Positions 42,117 to 52,167 of a stretch of 64,000 bases of DNA are shown here, in pieces (position 1 is the first letter of the stretch; each line of letters starts with the position of its first letter). Below the pieces are notes generated by a model. That model worked only from the letters and a program-made list of their open reading frames with translations. It was not told the DNA's origin and did no database searches. Both the position numbers and the translations under genes were made by a program. Source of the DNA: Hippopus hippopus (lineage: Eukaryota > Mollusca > Bivalvia > Cardiida > Cardiidae). The DNA lies in assembly GCA_946811185.2 (NCBI GenBank), contig OX328112.1, positions 17,527,215-17,591,214 on the forward strand, read 5' to 3'.

Positions 42117-42384
42117 AAAATCTAGAAGGTGTTTTACAGAGTTACGGTTATGCATGAGGCACGACATCCCACTTAATCATGTCTTTCCTGAATTTCAGCA
42201 GAAGGCTTCTCGGCTGGGGCTCTGTAGTGCCTTGACCAAGGACACTCTCACGTAATCAGTACCGTCGGTGGTCATTGAACTGTGAACCGCCCCTCCCCTA
42301 CTCCCTAAAAAAAGTAAAATGCATTTTTGAAAAATAGAATTTCAAGGGTGTATTTTTTCATATGTTCGCGTGTGAATTCATGGT

Positions 42385-42536
42385 TTTTATCATCATCATC
42401 ATCATCGTCGTCGTCGTTATCATTGTCATTGTAGTCATCCTCCTCATCGTTTTTGTAGTCGGTAATGACGTTATCACAATCATCATCATCATTATCATCG
42501 TCGTCGTCATCATCATTATCATCATCATCATTATAG
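42385..42536. repeat. (TCA)n/(TCG)n trinucleotide repeat
   Basis: TCATCA and TCGTCG units interrupted at 42430-42475. The Asp-, Met- and Ile-rich frames are artefacts of the repeat. Confidence 0.9.
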
Positions 42537-42625
42537 GACAATCACGCACCTAAAATAGTAGAACTACTATTGAACATGTGTGGACAAAAACACTGAAACG
42601 GAATACATTTCTCCCATGCCAGAGT

Positions 42626-42830
42626 TTAACCCTTCTGATTGCCGTAAAGCGCTAAAATCGGCATTGGATGCTTATCGGCCAGAGTAGATCAAGATCAGAA
42701 AGTACAGAAAGCGCAGTCTGATCTTCGATCTACACTGTCTGTTTATTTGTCGCCCATTTTGGTCAAAAGCAACCTTAAAATAGGAATATTTCAACTGTTG
42801 AAATGGTCCATTCGATAAAGTCAGCACCCT
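42626..42830 (-). repeat. PAL-C
   Basis: TTAACCCTTCTGATTGCC, hairpin 42682-42740 (AAGTACAGAAAGCGCAG centre, arms imperfect), right flank to about CACCCTAAG. Confidence 0.75.
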
Positions 42831-42859
42831 AAGTGTTACCTCTTATTCTATCGTTTAGG

Positions 42860-42945
42860 TGTATTTTGCGGAGAGTGTAAAAGCAAGATCAGACTGCACA
42901 TACGTGCAGTCTGATCTTGCTCTACACTCTCCACACCTCCATCAG
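42860..42945. repeat. PAL-C hairpin, covarying arms
   Basis: GGAGAGTGTAAAAGCAAGATC and GATCTTGCTCTACACTCTCC. Compared with GGACAGTG/CACTGTCC, both arms have changed C/G to G/C, and both have GCAAGATC/GATCTTGC. Confidence 0.85.
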
Positions 42946-42982
42946 TAGTGTTAGTCATGCAAACCCCATCAAATATATAAAT

Positions 42983-43250
42983 ATGAGCCATTCTCTGGCA
43001 AAAGGGGGCTTAATACATGTCCGTGATACATGATACCAAAGCAAACCATCACATACTTCTGAATCCATAGTTCCGATTTTTTTTAAACAACGACTTAATC
43101 CTGAGGTAGACTGGGCCTTGGCCATACAGGAAACTGACCAATAGCGAAAAGTTTCGGCCCAGGTCAGCCTGCGCGAACTGCGCAGGCTGACCTGGGTCGA
43201 TACTTTTCGCAGATGCATTAAAGCCCCTTTTTTCACAGAGCATGGATCAT
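42983..43250 (-). repeat. PAL-A, complete
   Basis: GAGCCATTCTCTGGCAAAAG to CACAGAGCATGGATCATAT, hairpin 43157-43199. Confidence 0.9.
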
Positions 43251-43552
43251 ATATACTTTTTCAATAACGTAGATTCGGTGGGATACGGGATAGTATTTAG
43301 CTGGCACGGCAAACGTAAACTATTACATCAGTCTGTATGGTGCGCAGGTGGGAACGTTTCCCAATGTTTATTGTTACTACTAAAACAAACGGCCCTATTT
43401 AGGCCAATAATAATAGACTCAGATTAGATTTGTATAACACAATAATAATCTATTAACTGATGACATAAAACCAGGTTTGGTGGAATTTTGAATCCCCATC
43501 CATCTTTTTTTTATATATGGTGAGGAATTTTAGAACATTTGATTGATTGTTT
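43251..43552. other. Unrecognised sequence
   Basis: Nothing recognised. Confidence 0.4.
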
Positions 43553-43850
43553 TCCCTTTATTTATCGTTGCCACCGGTTGCCCATATGGGCAACGTCCCC
43601 TGGAGGCTGTTAGTTATGTTACGAGGGTAAGTGCAAGATACAGGACGAAACCCATCCTAAGTTATGCCTGGTTCTTTAACGTGTCGATGTATGGCATCGT
43701 CACACGGGACCTCGGTTTAACGTCTCATCCGAATAACTATTAGTAATTTTAGATTCCCAGCAGTGCGGCTCGAACCCACACCCCCAAGTGGCCCAAGACT
43801 TGATGTTAACAAGTCCTACGCCCTACCACTTTTGCTATGGGGGCTGGTCT
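43553..43850 (-). mobile_element. SINE2, complete or nearly so
   Basis: Read on the minus strand: tRNA-like head (GTAGGGCGTAGGACTTG, B box TGGGTTCGAGCCGCAC), then GGATGAGACGTTAAACCGAG, the Meta-like block, then GTCCTGTATCTTGCACTTAC. The 3' end is CGGTGGCAACGATAAATAAA. This copy defines the family order used for the other two. Confidence 0.75.
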
Positions 43851-43889
43851 ATATTTTAGAACACTTTTTCTTAATCACGGTATTTAAAG

Positions 43890-43974
43890 ACCATTTCAAC
43901 ACTTTGTTTCTATCCTTACAAGTTTCCAGCATTTTCTCCCTTTGCAACAGTGATTTCTACCTTTACAAGTAAGA
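43890..43974 (-). repeat. PAL-B, split by PAL-A (first part)
   Basis: CCAGCATTTTCTCCCTTTGC and GATTTCTACCTTTACAAG; continues at 44236 with ATCATCACACGAGCAACAT. Confidence 0.7.
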
Positions 43975-44235
43975 GCCATGCTCTGTGAAAAGGGGGCTTA
44001 ATGCATCCGCGAAAAGTATCGACCCAGGTCAGCCTACGCAGTCCGCGCAGGATGACCTGGGCCGAAACTTTTCGCTATTGGTCAATTTTCTGTATGTCCA
44101 AGGACCAGTTTACATCATAACTCAGTCGGTTGTTACACAAAATGCATTTTATGGATCCATAATCATGTGAAGACTTGCTTAGTAACATGCATCGCGGAGA
44201 TGCATTAAGCCCCCTTTTGCCAGAGTATTGCTCAA
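43975..44235 (+). repeat. PAL-A inserted in a PAL-B
   Basis: GAGCCATGCTCTGTGAAAAG to CCAGAGTATTGCTC, hairpin 44025-44063. Confidence 0.9.
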
Positions 44236-44332
44236 ATAAATATCATCACACGAGCAACATTTAATTTTTCGTCTGCAAATGCTCTCAATTTGGACCAGTC
44301 CAAAATTTTGTCCTGTTGCAAAGAGTTAAGCA
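44236..44332 (-). repeat. PAL-B, second part of the split copy
   Basis: TTTTTCGTCTGCAAATGC, TTTGGACCAGTCCAAAATTT and TTGCAAAGAGTTAA. Confidence 0.75.
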
Positions 44333-44407
44333 ACAGATTTCTATATTTCATTGTCTAGTCACGTTTAGAGAGTCTAAATTTGAATCGATTCTATATTTGG
44401 TAATTAT

Positions 44408-44622
44408 TTAACTCCTATCCTGTTAAGTACGTTAAATAAAACTTTCAATCCCGCTAGTAACAGCCACAATGTTGCTATTTCAACCTTACGTTTTGGGGGA
44501 AAAATATCTCTTTAGCGGACAGTGTAGATCAAGGATCAGACTGCACGTCCTGTGCAGTCTGATCCTTGATCTATACTGTCCGAAACAGGTCAGTGAGTCG
44601 CGCTTAGCAGTCTAAGGGTTGA
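44408..44622 (+). repeat. PAL-C, complete, matched stem change
   Basis: TTAACTCCTATCCTGTTAAG to TTAGCAGTCTAAGGGTTGA. Arms read CAAGGATCAGACTGCACG and TGCAGTCTGATCCTTG, so the extra G is present as C on the other side. Confidence 0.9.
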
Positions 44623-44639
44623 TCCGTCTACGAAACAAC

Positions 44640-44720
44640 CAAAGGGTTCTTCCGGCATTGAAAACGAAGGTATTTAAAAATATTGTTGTAAATGGGGGAG
44701 GGGGGGGGAATGCTGTCCAA
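44640..44720 (+). repeat. PAL-B fragment with G-run
   Basis: AAAATATTGTTGTAAATGG then GGGAGGGGGGGGG and AATGCTGTCC. The G-run sits where the family has GTGGGAAAAGGAG. Confidence 0.5.
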
Positions 44721-44867
44721 AACATGCATAAAATATAACTAAAATCACAGAAAAACATAATTTCGAAATCTCTGACTGATTTTGCGTTCAGAAATAGGCA
44801 TGTTTAATAAAACAGTTCGGAGGTATGAAATGGTGATACGGTATAATTTCTTCTCTAGAATACTTGT

Positions 44868-45180
44868 GCCGAGCCTCCGTAGCTCACTCGGTAGCGTGCA
44901 GGACTTGAGAGCAGGGGGTCGTGGGTTCAATCCCTGGCTCGGCAAATTTCTTTCCGAGGATTGATGATAGTCATTGCGGCAGGATTCATTCCTCTCCCAC
45001 CGCTGACCATTGTTTCGACGATGGTTATGTGGGAAAGCAGCCGGTGGCTTGGAAAGAAAATTGTGCGGAGTACTGGTAAAAGAGACTCCAGGAAAGCATG
45101 GATAGGTGCACTTGCCGCCGCGATTTAACTGAAAAAATGTTGAAAACTTCGTTAAACACCATACAATCAATCAATCAATC
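44868..45180 (+). mobile_element. SINE1, full length, intact target duplication
   Basis: The tRNA-like head starts GCCGAGCCTCCGTAGCTCAC and ends with GCTCGGC, so the seven-base acceptor stem pairs perfectly. The A box is TAGCTCACTCGGT and the B box GGGTTCAATCCC. The body has GACGATGGTTATGTGGGAAA and CCGCCGCGATTTAAC. The 3' end is GTTAAACACCATACAATC plus AATC repeats. The flanks TCTAGAATACTTGT at 44854-44867 and 45179-45192 are identical, the signature of target-primed reverse transcription. No protein is encoded; movement would depend on a LINE elsewhere. Confidence 0.92.
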
Positions 45181-45324
45181 TAGAATACTTGTTTGAATCT
45201 TTGTAAAGAGACCATTCAAATAGGTACGCACATCAAATGGTATGAAGGATTAAAGTTCTTCGCCAAATAATGGCGTCAGGAAAAAAGAGAACGCTTCTGG
45301 TAAACTTGATCTAGCTGCGTTAAT

Positions 45325-45540
45325 TAACTCTTTCTTTACTGTAGACGACACCAGAAGCTTTTGTGGACAGTGTAGATCAAGATCAGACTGCACAGAACGT
45401 GCAGTCTGATCTTGGATCTACACTGTCCACTACTTTATTTTAGATTAAGGCCAAACGGTCTCTTCATCTTGTAGTGGATCTATATTTATGACCAATGAAA
45501 AAGTTAAAATCATAAATTTACTTGTTAGTGAAAGAGTTAG
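45325..45540. repeat. PAL-C, second subtype, complete
   Basis: TTAACTCTTTCTTTACTGTAG to CTTGTTAGTGAAAGAGTTAG, hairpin 45363-45428. Same flank type as 39845-40010. Confidence 0.85.
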
Positions 45541-45552
45541 GAACGTCTGGAG

Positions 45553-45621
45553 AAACAATGCGATCAAGGGAGGTAATTTTAAAAGACTTTAGCACATGGT
45601 CCTTATAGTTACCTCCCTTGA
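45553..45621. repeat. Short inverted repeat with TTACCTCCCTTGAT ends
   Basis: ATCAAGGGAGGTAA and TTACCTCCCTTGAT bound a 41-bp centre. The motif also occurs singly near 3854. Confidence 0.75.
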
Positions 45622-45985
45622 TATAAAAACAAATCGGTGAAATCATGAGTGCATATTCACGCCAATGCAGTGTGCTTATCGGCTTTATATATATTTATCT
45701 GCCTGTTATTCTTTTTTTTTAAGTTCGTTTTAGTGCGACGTTGCACGTGCATCTGTTACTGCGATTTTTTTAGTAACAAAAAGCTAAAAAAATGAAGTGA
45801 TTGAAATAATTCTCACAGGGAGGCCGGCGTTTGTCATAACACCATTTCAAATTTGGTACAAAAAGGGAAGGAGAGCAGAAAGATCGACCAAAAAAGAACC
45901 CTAAAAACTTGCTATATCCTTGAATGCTGAGCACGGCACGGGCACGCGTTTTGTTTTTTGTAAAACACCGTCCCCTAATATGAAA
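45622..45985. other. Unrecognised sequence
   Basis: Nothing recognised. Confidence 0.4.
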
Positions 45986-46252
45986 CTCTGTGTGCTCTGT
46001 GAAAAGGGTGCTTAATGCATCTGCGAAAAGTATCGACCCAGGTCAGCCTGCGCATTCCACGCAGGCTGACCTGGGCCGAAACTTTTCGCTATTGGTCAAT
46101 TTTCTCTATGTCCAAGAACCAATGCACCTCTTGATGATGTCAATTGTTTAGAAAAGTGGCTATTATGGATCCATTATTATGTGATGACTTGCTTAGTATC
46201 TTGTATCACGAATATGCATTAAGCCCTCTTTTGCCAGAGCATGACTCATATA
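45986..46252 (+). repeat. PAL-A, complete
   Basis: TGTGCTCTGTGAAAAGGGTG to CCAGAGCATGACTCATATA, hairpin 46035-46076. Confidence 0.9.
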
Positions 46253-46398
46253 TATTAGGTTAGAGAGAAATTGAAGTGCCCGTGATGCTGAGTTAGGGCC
46301 GTAATCTCCCATTTACTTTGATTAAATTCTAGATCTAAATTTTGGAACTAGTATCTGAGACAAAACGTATCAGCCAAATAGATGTCTAGTTATGGAAC

Positions 46399-46619
46399 TT
46401 AAGGTCTACGGCCCCTAACTTTCATATTAAAAGACGGAAGCTACCGAGACTGGCCGAATAGCCTTTACGAAAATGTCGATGTAACACGATATTTACCGAT
46501 GAGTCATTGAGTGTACGGCCCTAACTCTCTTATTAAAAGATGGAAGCTGCCGAGATTGGCCGAATAGCCTTTAAGAAAACCTCGATGTTTGCCGATGAGT
46601 TAGGGGCCGTAGACCTTAA
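46399..46619 (-). repeat. PAL-G dimer element, TTAA-bounded
   Basis: TTAAGGTCTACGGCCCCTAA at the left is mirrored by TTAGGGGCCGTAGACCTTAA at the right. Two 105-110-bp units in direct order fill the element, each with GGCCGAATAGCCTTTA. The opposite-orientation copy is 54840-55060. Confidence 0.85.
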
Positions 46620-46654
46620 AATTAGAATCGAATCTTTAATGGACAGTGTGTGTT

Positions 46655-46850
46655 GTCCATTTTTATCCAAATAACCCCAAGGAAACAGGCTTTTAATAAC
46701 GTGCTGGTAACCAGAATCTTCTCCTTTTCCCAGAATATATTCTGCCTTTTAAACACGAATCTCATACTTTTAGCCGCGTTGTATTTGAAGTATGCAGATG
46801 CTTTCAATATTGAACAGTTTAGAAAATTGTTGTCTACCATCTTAAGAGGG
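46655..46850 (-). repeat. PAL-B, diverged
   Basis: AACGTGCTGGTAACCAG, TTCTCCTTTTCCCAGAATA and GTATGCAGATGCTTTCAA. Confidence 0.65.
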
Positions 46851-46884
46851 TGCTTGTCGTGTAAAGGCGTTTTAAACATGTTTC

Positions 46885-47088
46885 AGTAATATCACGATGG
46901 CCGGTGTACCTTTCCATGCTTTTATTGAGTTTGTCCTACCAGTACTTCGCACTATATTCTAACTAGCCACTGGCTGCTTTCCGTCATGGACAAAAACGAT
47001 CAACGGATGGGAGAGGAATAAATACTTTCGTAATGACTTCGATCAATTTTCTGAGAAGAAATGGCCAAAGTAGGGATTCGAACCATCG
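46885..47088 (-). mobile_element. SINE1, inverted partner
   Basis: CACGATGGCCGGTGTACC, CACTGGCTGCTTTCC and, at the right, GGGATTCGAACCATCGACC (complement of a B box). Head-to-head with the next copy. Confidence 0.65.
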
Positions 47089-47270
47089 ACCGCTGATCCT
47101 TGTTTTGACGATGGTTATGCTGGAAAGCAACTAGTGGCTTGGGGACAACACTGTGCCAAGTACTGGTAACAGAAACACCAGCATAGATAGGTCCACTATC
47201 CGCCACGATGAAAGATGGAAATTATATTGAAAACGGCATTTAACACGATTACAAGCAATCAACAATCAAT
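47089..47270 (+). mobile_element. SINE1, head-truncated
   Basis: GACGATGGTTATGCTGGAAA, CAACTAGTGGCTTGG and AACGGCATTTAACACGATTAC with a short AATCAATCG tail. Confidence 0.7.
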
Positions 47271-47567
47271 CGAACCACCAACCTCTGGGTTTCAAGCCCT
47301 GCACGTTTCCAACCGAGCCAAAAGGCTCAGCAGTCTAAGTAAAGTAGGCCAAGGTTCTTGCTTTTCGCTCTATCAACAATCTGTTTTTTTTTTTTTTCGT
47401 TACTAAAAAAAAATAGTAAGCTCGATTTTTTGTTGTTGACACATCACAATCTTTTTTTCGATACTATGTCATTGACACATGTGTGCTTGCTGTCAAGTTT
47501 CACACAATGGTCGGTTATTGAGTTCCTTTGGCGTTGGCCCACTCATTCATGTGGCCTTTAAAATTAT

Positions 47568-47570
<3 letters not shown>

Positions 47571-47599
<29 letters not shown>

Positions 47600-47673
47600 C
47601 AGATAGATAGATAGAGCGAGAGAGAGAGAAAGAGAGAGAGAGTGAGAGGACGGACGGACGGACGGACGGACGA
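47571..47673. repeat. GATA, GA and ACGG microsatellites in series
   Basis: GATA units 47571-47613, GA-rich to 47648, then ACGG units to 47673. Confidence 0.95.
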
Positions 47674-47849
47674 AAGTTCTTTTATTTTGTTTGATATTTT
47701 AGCGTCAAACATTGTGTTTGTACCAAAAGATCCTTTTTATGTATACCCGTTTTATTTCTTCAAAGTCACTTTACGTCCATTTAAATCGAGAAATAAATCT
47801 CTTATTTGATGAGTACAGGAATGGTAAAAGAAATGAATGAATGGCAGCA

Positions 47850-47945
47850 ATTTATCAGCATTTTTTTCCTTTCTCTACAATGCTTGCAAAAGGGTTTCTT
47901 CTCCAGGGTCCTTAAAACTCGCGATTGTTTAGTAAAAGGTGAAAC
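47850..47945 (+). repeat. PAL-B right fragment
   Basis: ATCAGCATTTTTTTCCTTTC, CTCCAGGGTCCTTAAAACTC and TTTAGTAAAAGGTGAAA. Confidence 0.6.
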
Positions 47946-48463
47946 AAACTCAGAGTAACCGCAGAAAATTGTAGATTTAGTACTTGTAAAAGGATTCGGC
48001 ACACCATCAGGAGATTGGAGATTTCCCAAAGCTAATTCAGACCATAAAGAGAATTAGTGCCATTTTGTAGACTAATTTCGTGTTAAATGAGGTCATTAAT
48101 ATGGCATTTATCCACTGTGGGTGAATTCAACTAGTCGCATTTATAATTCAACAATATAAAGTCCGTACCAACCGAATTTCATCGCGTATTAATCCTATTA
48201 TTAATCGGAAACCCTCAAAAATAATTCTGACATGGACTGGTTCCGCCTTTAATTACGGGTTATTTCATCTACGGAACTGCGAAGTGACACACAGTCTATT
48301 TTCTACGTCAGCGAGTCACATGACCACATAATTGGAAAACGAGGCTGGAGCACGTGTGTGATGGTTTACAGTTAGAAGGTCATTTTCTCGACTGAATGGT
48401 CTTTGTGTTTAAAATTCCATTAAAGGAGGAACGCACATGACATCCAGTAGTTGTTGGGCTATT
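47946..48463. other. Unrecognised interval
   Basis: No repeat or gene recognised. Contains AGTCACATGACC and GCACGTGTG E-box-like words near 48315-48355. Confidence 0.4.
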
Positions 48464-48700
48464 GACTCTTTACAACCCAACAAAATTTTAGACTGGTCAA
48501 AATGTAAAGCGTTGGCAGACGACAGATTAATTGTGTTTAAAATGATAACAAGATATATTTCTGAAAATATATAGAAAACATTGTTGGTAAAGGAGAAAAT
48601 GCTGTTTACCAGCATTTTCTCCTTTTCCATCAATGTTTTCTAAATTCTTCTCCCTCAGAATCGTTAAAACTTCAGGATCGATTGTTTGGTACAGGGTTAA
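48464..48700 (+). repeat. PAL-B, first of a tandem pair
   Basis: TGACTCTTTACAACCCAAC to TTTGGTACAGGGTTAA, hairpin 48578-48636. Its last TTAA is the first of the next copy. Confidence 0.88.
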
Positions 48701-48918
48701 CTCTTTACCAGACGACAAAATTTTAGATTCTTCCATATTGAAGATAATTTAATGTAGCTTAAATGACGGAATTTATCTTTAAAAAGGTAGATAACATTTT
48801 TCAGAACAGGAGAAAATGCTGGTAGCCAGTATTTTCCCCTTTTCCAACGATGTCCTCAAAAGCATTACTCTTCAAACGATCGTTTAATCACGTGATCGTT
48901 TGGAAAAGGGTGAAACCC
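48697..48918 (+). repeat. PAL-B, second of a tandem pair
   Basis: TTAACTCTTTACCAGACGAC to GTTTGGAAAAGGGTGAAA. A CGATCGTTTAATCACGTGATCG dyad lies in the right flank. Confidence 0.85.
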
Positions 48919-49149
48919 GATTGTCCGAATAAATTCAACTTTGATCGTTTACCATGTCAATTGTGCATCTTTTCGACTCTTGATTTGCACATCCCCCGTG
49001 TTGCTCCCGTTAACGTTAGATGCGATTTGGTTGTTTGTTTGTTTTTGAATTCGTTGGGGAGTTATTTTTTATCGCGGAAATACACTTTATTGACGCCACT
49101 TTGCCATGCACTTCCGGTTCAATAATTCTGGAAGCTTATACGTATCTTT
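48919..49149. other. Unrecognised sequence
   Basis: A 91-codon frame (48850-49125) spans PAL-B and this segment and has no motif. Confidence 0.4.
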
Positions 49150-49368
49150 AACTAACAATCCATCGATTAAATGAGCCTGAGAAAGAAGGCTTTTGAAAAC
49201 ATTGTAAGAAAAACTAGAAAATCCTGGTTACCAGCATTTTCTACTTTCCCCACAATGTTTTCTACCTTTTTCAAAGGCAAATCCTATCATTTGAGCCACA
49301 TTTTATTCGTTGTGTGCGAACGTTTTCAATTTGAACAAGTCTAAAAATATCGTGCGGTAAAGAAATAG
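49150..49368 (-). repeat. PAL-B
   Basis: TAACTAACAATCCATCG to TATCGTGCGGTAAAGAAATAG, hairpin 49197-49261 with several mismatches. Confidence 0.8.
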
Positions 49369-49755
49369 CCACGTATCGGTACCGATTTAATCAAAGGGCC
49401 AAAATTAACGAGCATAATAATTGGTGCAACTTTCACTGCATATAGCTTGAATTGCTCTTGTAAAGTGGTCGAATAAAAGAAACGCTGGTTAAAGGTCACC
49501 AATGCTGAAAGCTGATACTTGCATTTCTGTTTTTATCATCAGTGCACGTGTTTAGCAGTTAGGATAGCTGTCGTTTTTCTGTTTATATTGATATTGGTAC
49601 TATGTACTTATAAATTCTAATACATGGTATTGATAGCTGATATTGTTGCAACTCTAATACATGTTACTGATTGCTGATATTGTTGCGGTTGTCGATTCGG
49701 TTAGTTTGTGGTTAGAAAAGTGCTCCAGAGAGAAAGAAAAATAATTGATTCTAAG
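49369..49755. other. Unrecognised; short direct repeats
   Basis: AATACATGGTATTGATAGCTGATATTGTTG and a similar ATACATGTTACTGATTG word are adjacent (49618-49685, quoted in part). Confidence 0.4.
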
Positions 49756-49792
49756 AGAGAGAGAGAGAGAGGGGGAGAGAGAGAGAGAGAGA
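49756..49792. repeat. (GA)n microsatellite
   Basis: GA run with one GGGG interruption. Confidence 0.9.
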
Positions 49793-50037
49793 GCACCAGA
49801 GACTGGACCAAAATAAACATGGTCATCTTATATCATATCTTATACAGCAATGTTACTGAAACGATCAGTTACCAGCTGAATCAGAAAATAAAAGATATAG
49901 AAAAAAGGCCAAGCCTCGGGCGTGGGAGTATAGGATAAGTCTAACTAAAAGATAGACTTAATAAATAGTAGACCTTTAGAAAGTATCAGTAAAATTTACA
50001 AGTTCTAGTCTATGACCCAAGAAGCATCAATAAATTA

Positions 50038-50262
50038 GCCATGCTATATGAAAATGGGGCTTAATGCATCTGCAAAAAAGAATCGCCCCAGGTCAGCCTG
50101 CGCATTCCGCGCAGGCTGACATGGGTAGAAAATTTTTGCTATCGGTCAATTTTCTACATGTCAAAGGACCAGTCTACCTCATAATTCAATCGGTTGTAAG
50201 ACAAAATGGATTTTATAGATTCATCATCAAGTGATAACTTGCTTGGTAAAACGGATCATGTA
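50038..50262 (+). repeat. PAL-A, right-truncated
   Basis: TAGCCATGCTATATGAAAAT, hairpin 50088-50128, ends after CTTGCTTGGTAAAACGG without the right terminal repeat. Confidence 0.85.
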
Positions 50263-50284
50263 TATTGACTGTGTTTTCGAAACA

Positions 50285-50512
50285 TTGTCTATTCTTTATC
50301 AGATAACAAAAACAGACTGTTCGAAATTGAAAGCCTGTACAGACGACAGATTAAATGTTTCAAAAAACGAATCACTTTGTTAAACGGTAGAAAACAAGTG
50401 TAAAAAGAACGAAATGCTGGTTTAGCAGCATTTTATTTTTCCACAATGTTTTCTAAAGACTTTTTATTTACGGTCATAAAAAATCACTGTATTATTTGGT
50501 ACAGGTTTCAAC
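50285..50512 (+). repeat. PAL-B, diverged
   Basis: CTATTCTTTATCAGATAAC to ATTTGGTACAGGTTTCAA. Stem shortened (GAAATGCTGGTTTAGCAGCA). Confidence 0.75.
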
Positions 50513-51250
50513 AGCATCCAATCGTCAGATTATTGTACATGTATACACGAAGATAGAGAGAGAAAGAGAAAGTGGCTGGTTGACTGATAGAGGAATAAAT
50601 ATACCACCATAGGCATGGTTTTTTTTACAATTTAAAAGAATAAGAGCGGTATGCATGCATGTGAAGAATGCAGAATGGCATCAAATGTTCTTGTACGTAG
50701 TGTTATTAGAGTTTTTTTTTACGTTGTGGAACGAATGACGTAAAAGGTCAGGGTGGTATTTGCAAAACGGGCTCCCCAATTACTGTGATCTTTTGGTGAA
50801 GCAGTATCATGGACTTCTAGACATTTGCGGAAAAGACGACAAAATGTCATAGAAATGGCAACCGTCTCTCACCCCTCTATATAACAACATTGCCCTCTCA
50901 CGTAAAGGCCACTTTTCGAAAAAGCAAAATTCGGAGCAGAACGATCAGTTTTGATTATAAAATGTTGGTTACTGTTGTTCTATGGGTGTCCAGTAAAACA
51001 TTACATGTCGTTGTTTCACTGTGCCAAGAAAAAAAGAAATACAAAGTCGAATGAATTTAAGTTTGGATTACTCTACATGTTTCAATTCGCTGAGTTTGGA
51101 ATTAAATCGATCTTAGTGGGAGTGCTTTTGTGATCTTCTCTGCACCATTGGAATGCTAAAATGAAATAACAAAACTTGTTCAAATAATCGTTAACAAATA
51201 TTACAATTAAAAGGCTGATTGAATCTGAATAACTCACAAAATCTGACAAT
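50513..51250. other. Repeat-poor interval
   Basis: Nothing recognised apart from a short GA-rich word near 50556. The 60-codon frame at 50951-51133 has no motif. Confidence 0.4.
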
Positions 51251-51345
51251 ACCCGTTCAAAGATCAGATTATTCGTTTTTTGCAGTCTGATCTTGCCAAT
51301 TCAAGATCAGACCGCAAAGAACGAACACTCTGATCTTGACTGATA
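51251..51345. repeat. Two PAL-C core hairpins, back to back
   Basis: CAAAGATCAGATTATTCG/CAGTCTGATCTTG and then CAAGATCAGACCGCAAAG/ACTCTGATCTTGAC. Confidence 0.65.
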
Positions 51346-52165
51346 AAAACATAGGTAAACGTTGTTAAAAAACCATAGGTTATAGAACTGTGGGTAAAAA
51401 ACCTGACCCCACCTTGGTAAACAGCCATAGGTAACAAACCAGACCAAATTTGGCGATACACAATGGGGCTAAATGGCAAGACGATTGGGCTAAAAAAGGA
51501 TACGATGGGGCTAGAAAAAAGTATAAATAGAACTACTATATCTGTATTTTTATTAGAAGTCAATGGGGCTAATCCAGTTGCATTTACCTGTATTTTCTTA
51601 CAGAAAAAGACAAGATTGCTAAGATATTTATACTCTGTAATATACAACTAAGATCAGACAAAGTAAAATAAGCACATATTCAGTTTGTTCTCACCAAAAC
51701 ATTAAAATGCTACAATTACAGTCAGCCCTAGGTATGCGTGTACATGTCCTGGAACTTTAAAATGCTATACACAGTTTCTACGTTCAATCAGCACTACATA
51801 AATGCATGTACATGCACCGAAACTTCAAAATACTTTAAACAATTTCTCAGTTCAAAATAGTTGAACGTTAATTCTCGCCCTGAATTTACACTCAATACTT
51901 TTCACAAAGTCAAAACGATTTATTCAAACAACTTGAAATTTGTGATACTGCGTGTTCCCCATTTACGCCTTTTCATTTAGCCCCATTCTAAACCTTCAGA
52001 ATTTAAAAATTAGCTCCATTGTAATGCAGCCACCCAAATTGATAAAAAAAAAAAAAATCATAGATAATAAAGCCATACTTGTAAAATAAAAAGCAAGCTG
52101 GGTAGAAAAAGCTTACGGTAGTAAAGCCACAGGTTAAAAAGCCAGAGGTGCTGAATTATCAAATA
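51346..52165. other. Interval with scattered ATGGGGCTAA words
   Basis: AATGGGGCTAA occurs near 51464 and 51562, with variants TTGGGCTAAAA and ATGGGGCTAGAA. The complement TTAGCCCCATT is near 51977, and ACCATAGGTTA/GCCATAGGTAAC words cluster around 51345-51440. It may be an old imperfect foldback. No gene supported. Confidence 0.4.
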
Positions 52166-52167
52166 AA

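Noticed and set aside
42305..42553. Poly-Asp acidic protein or poly-Ile membrane protein
   Set aside because: Produced by the TCA/TCG trinucleotide repeat; all frames are open simply because of the repeat.
44868..44945. Genuine tRNA gene
   Set aside because: The cloverleaf ends pair, but the segment is followed by a SINE body, tail and target duplication, so it is a SINE head.
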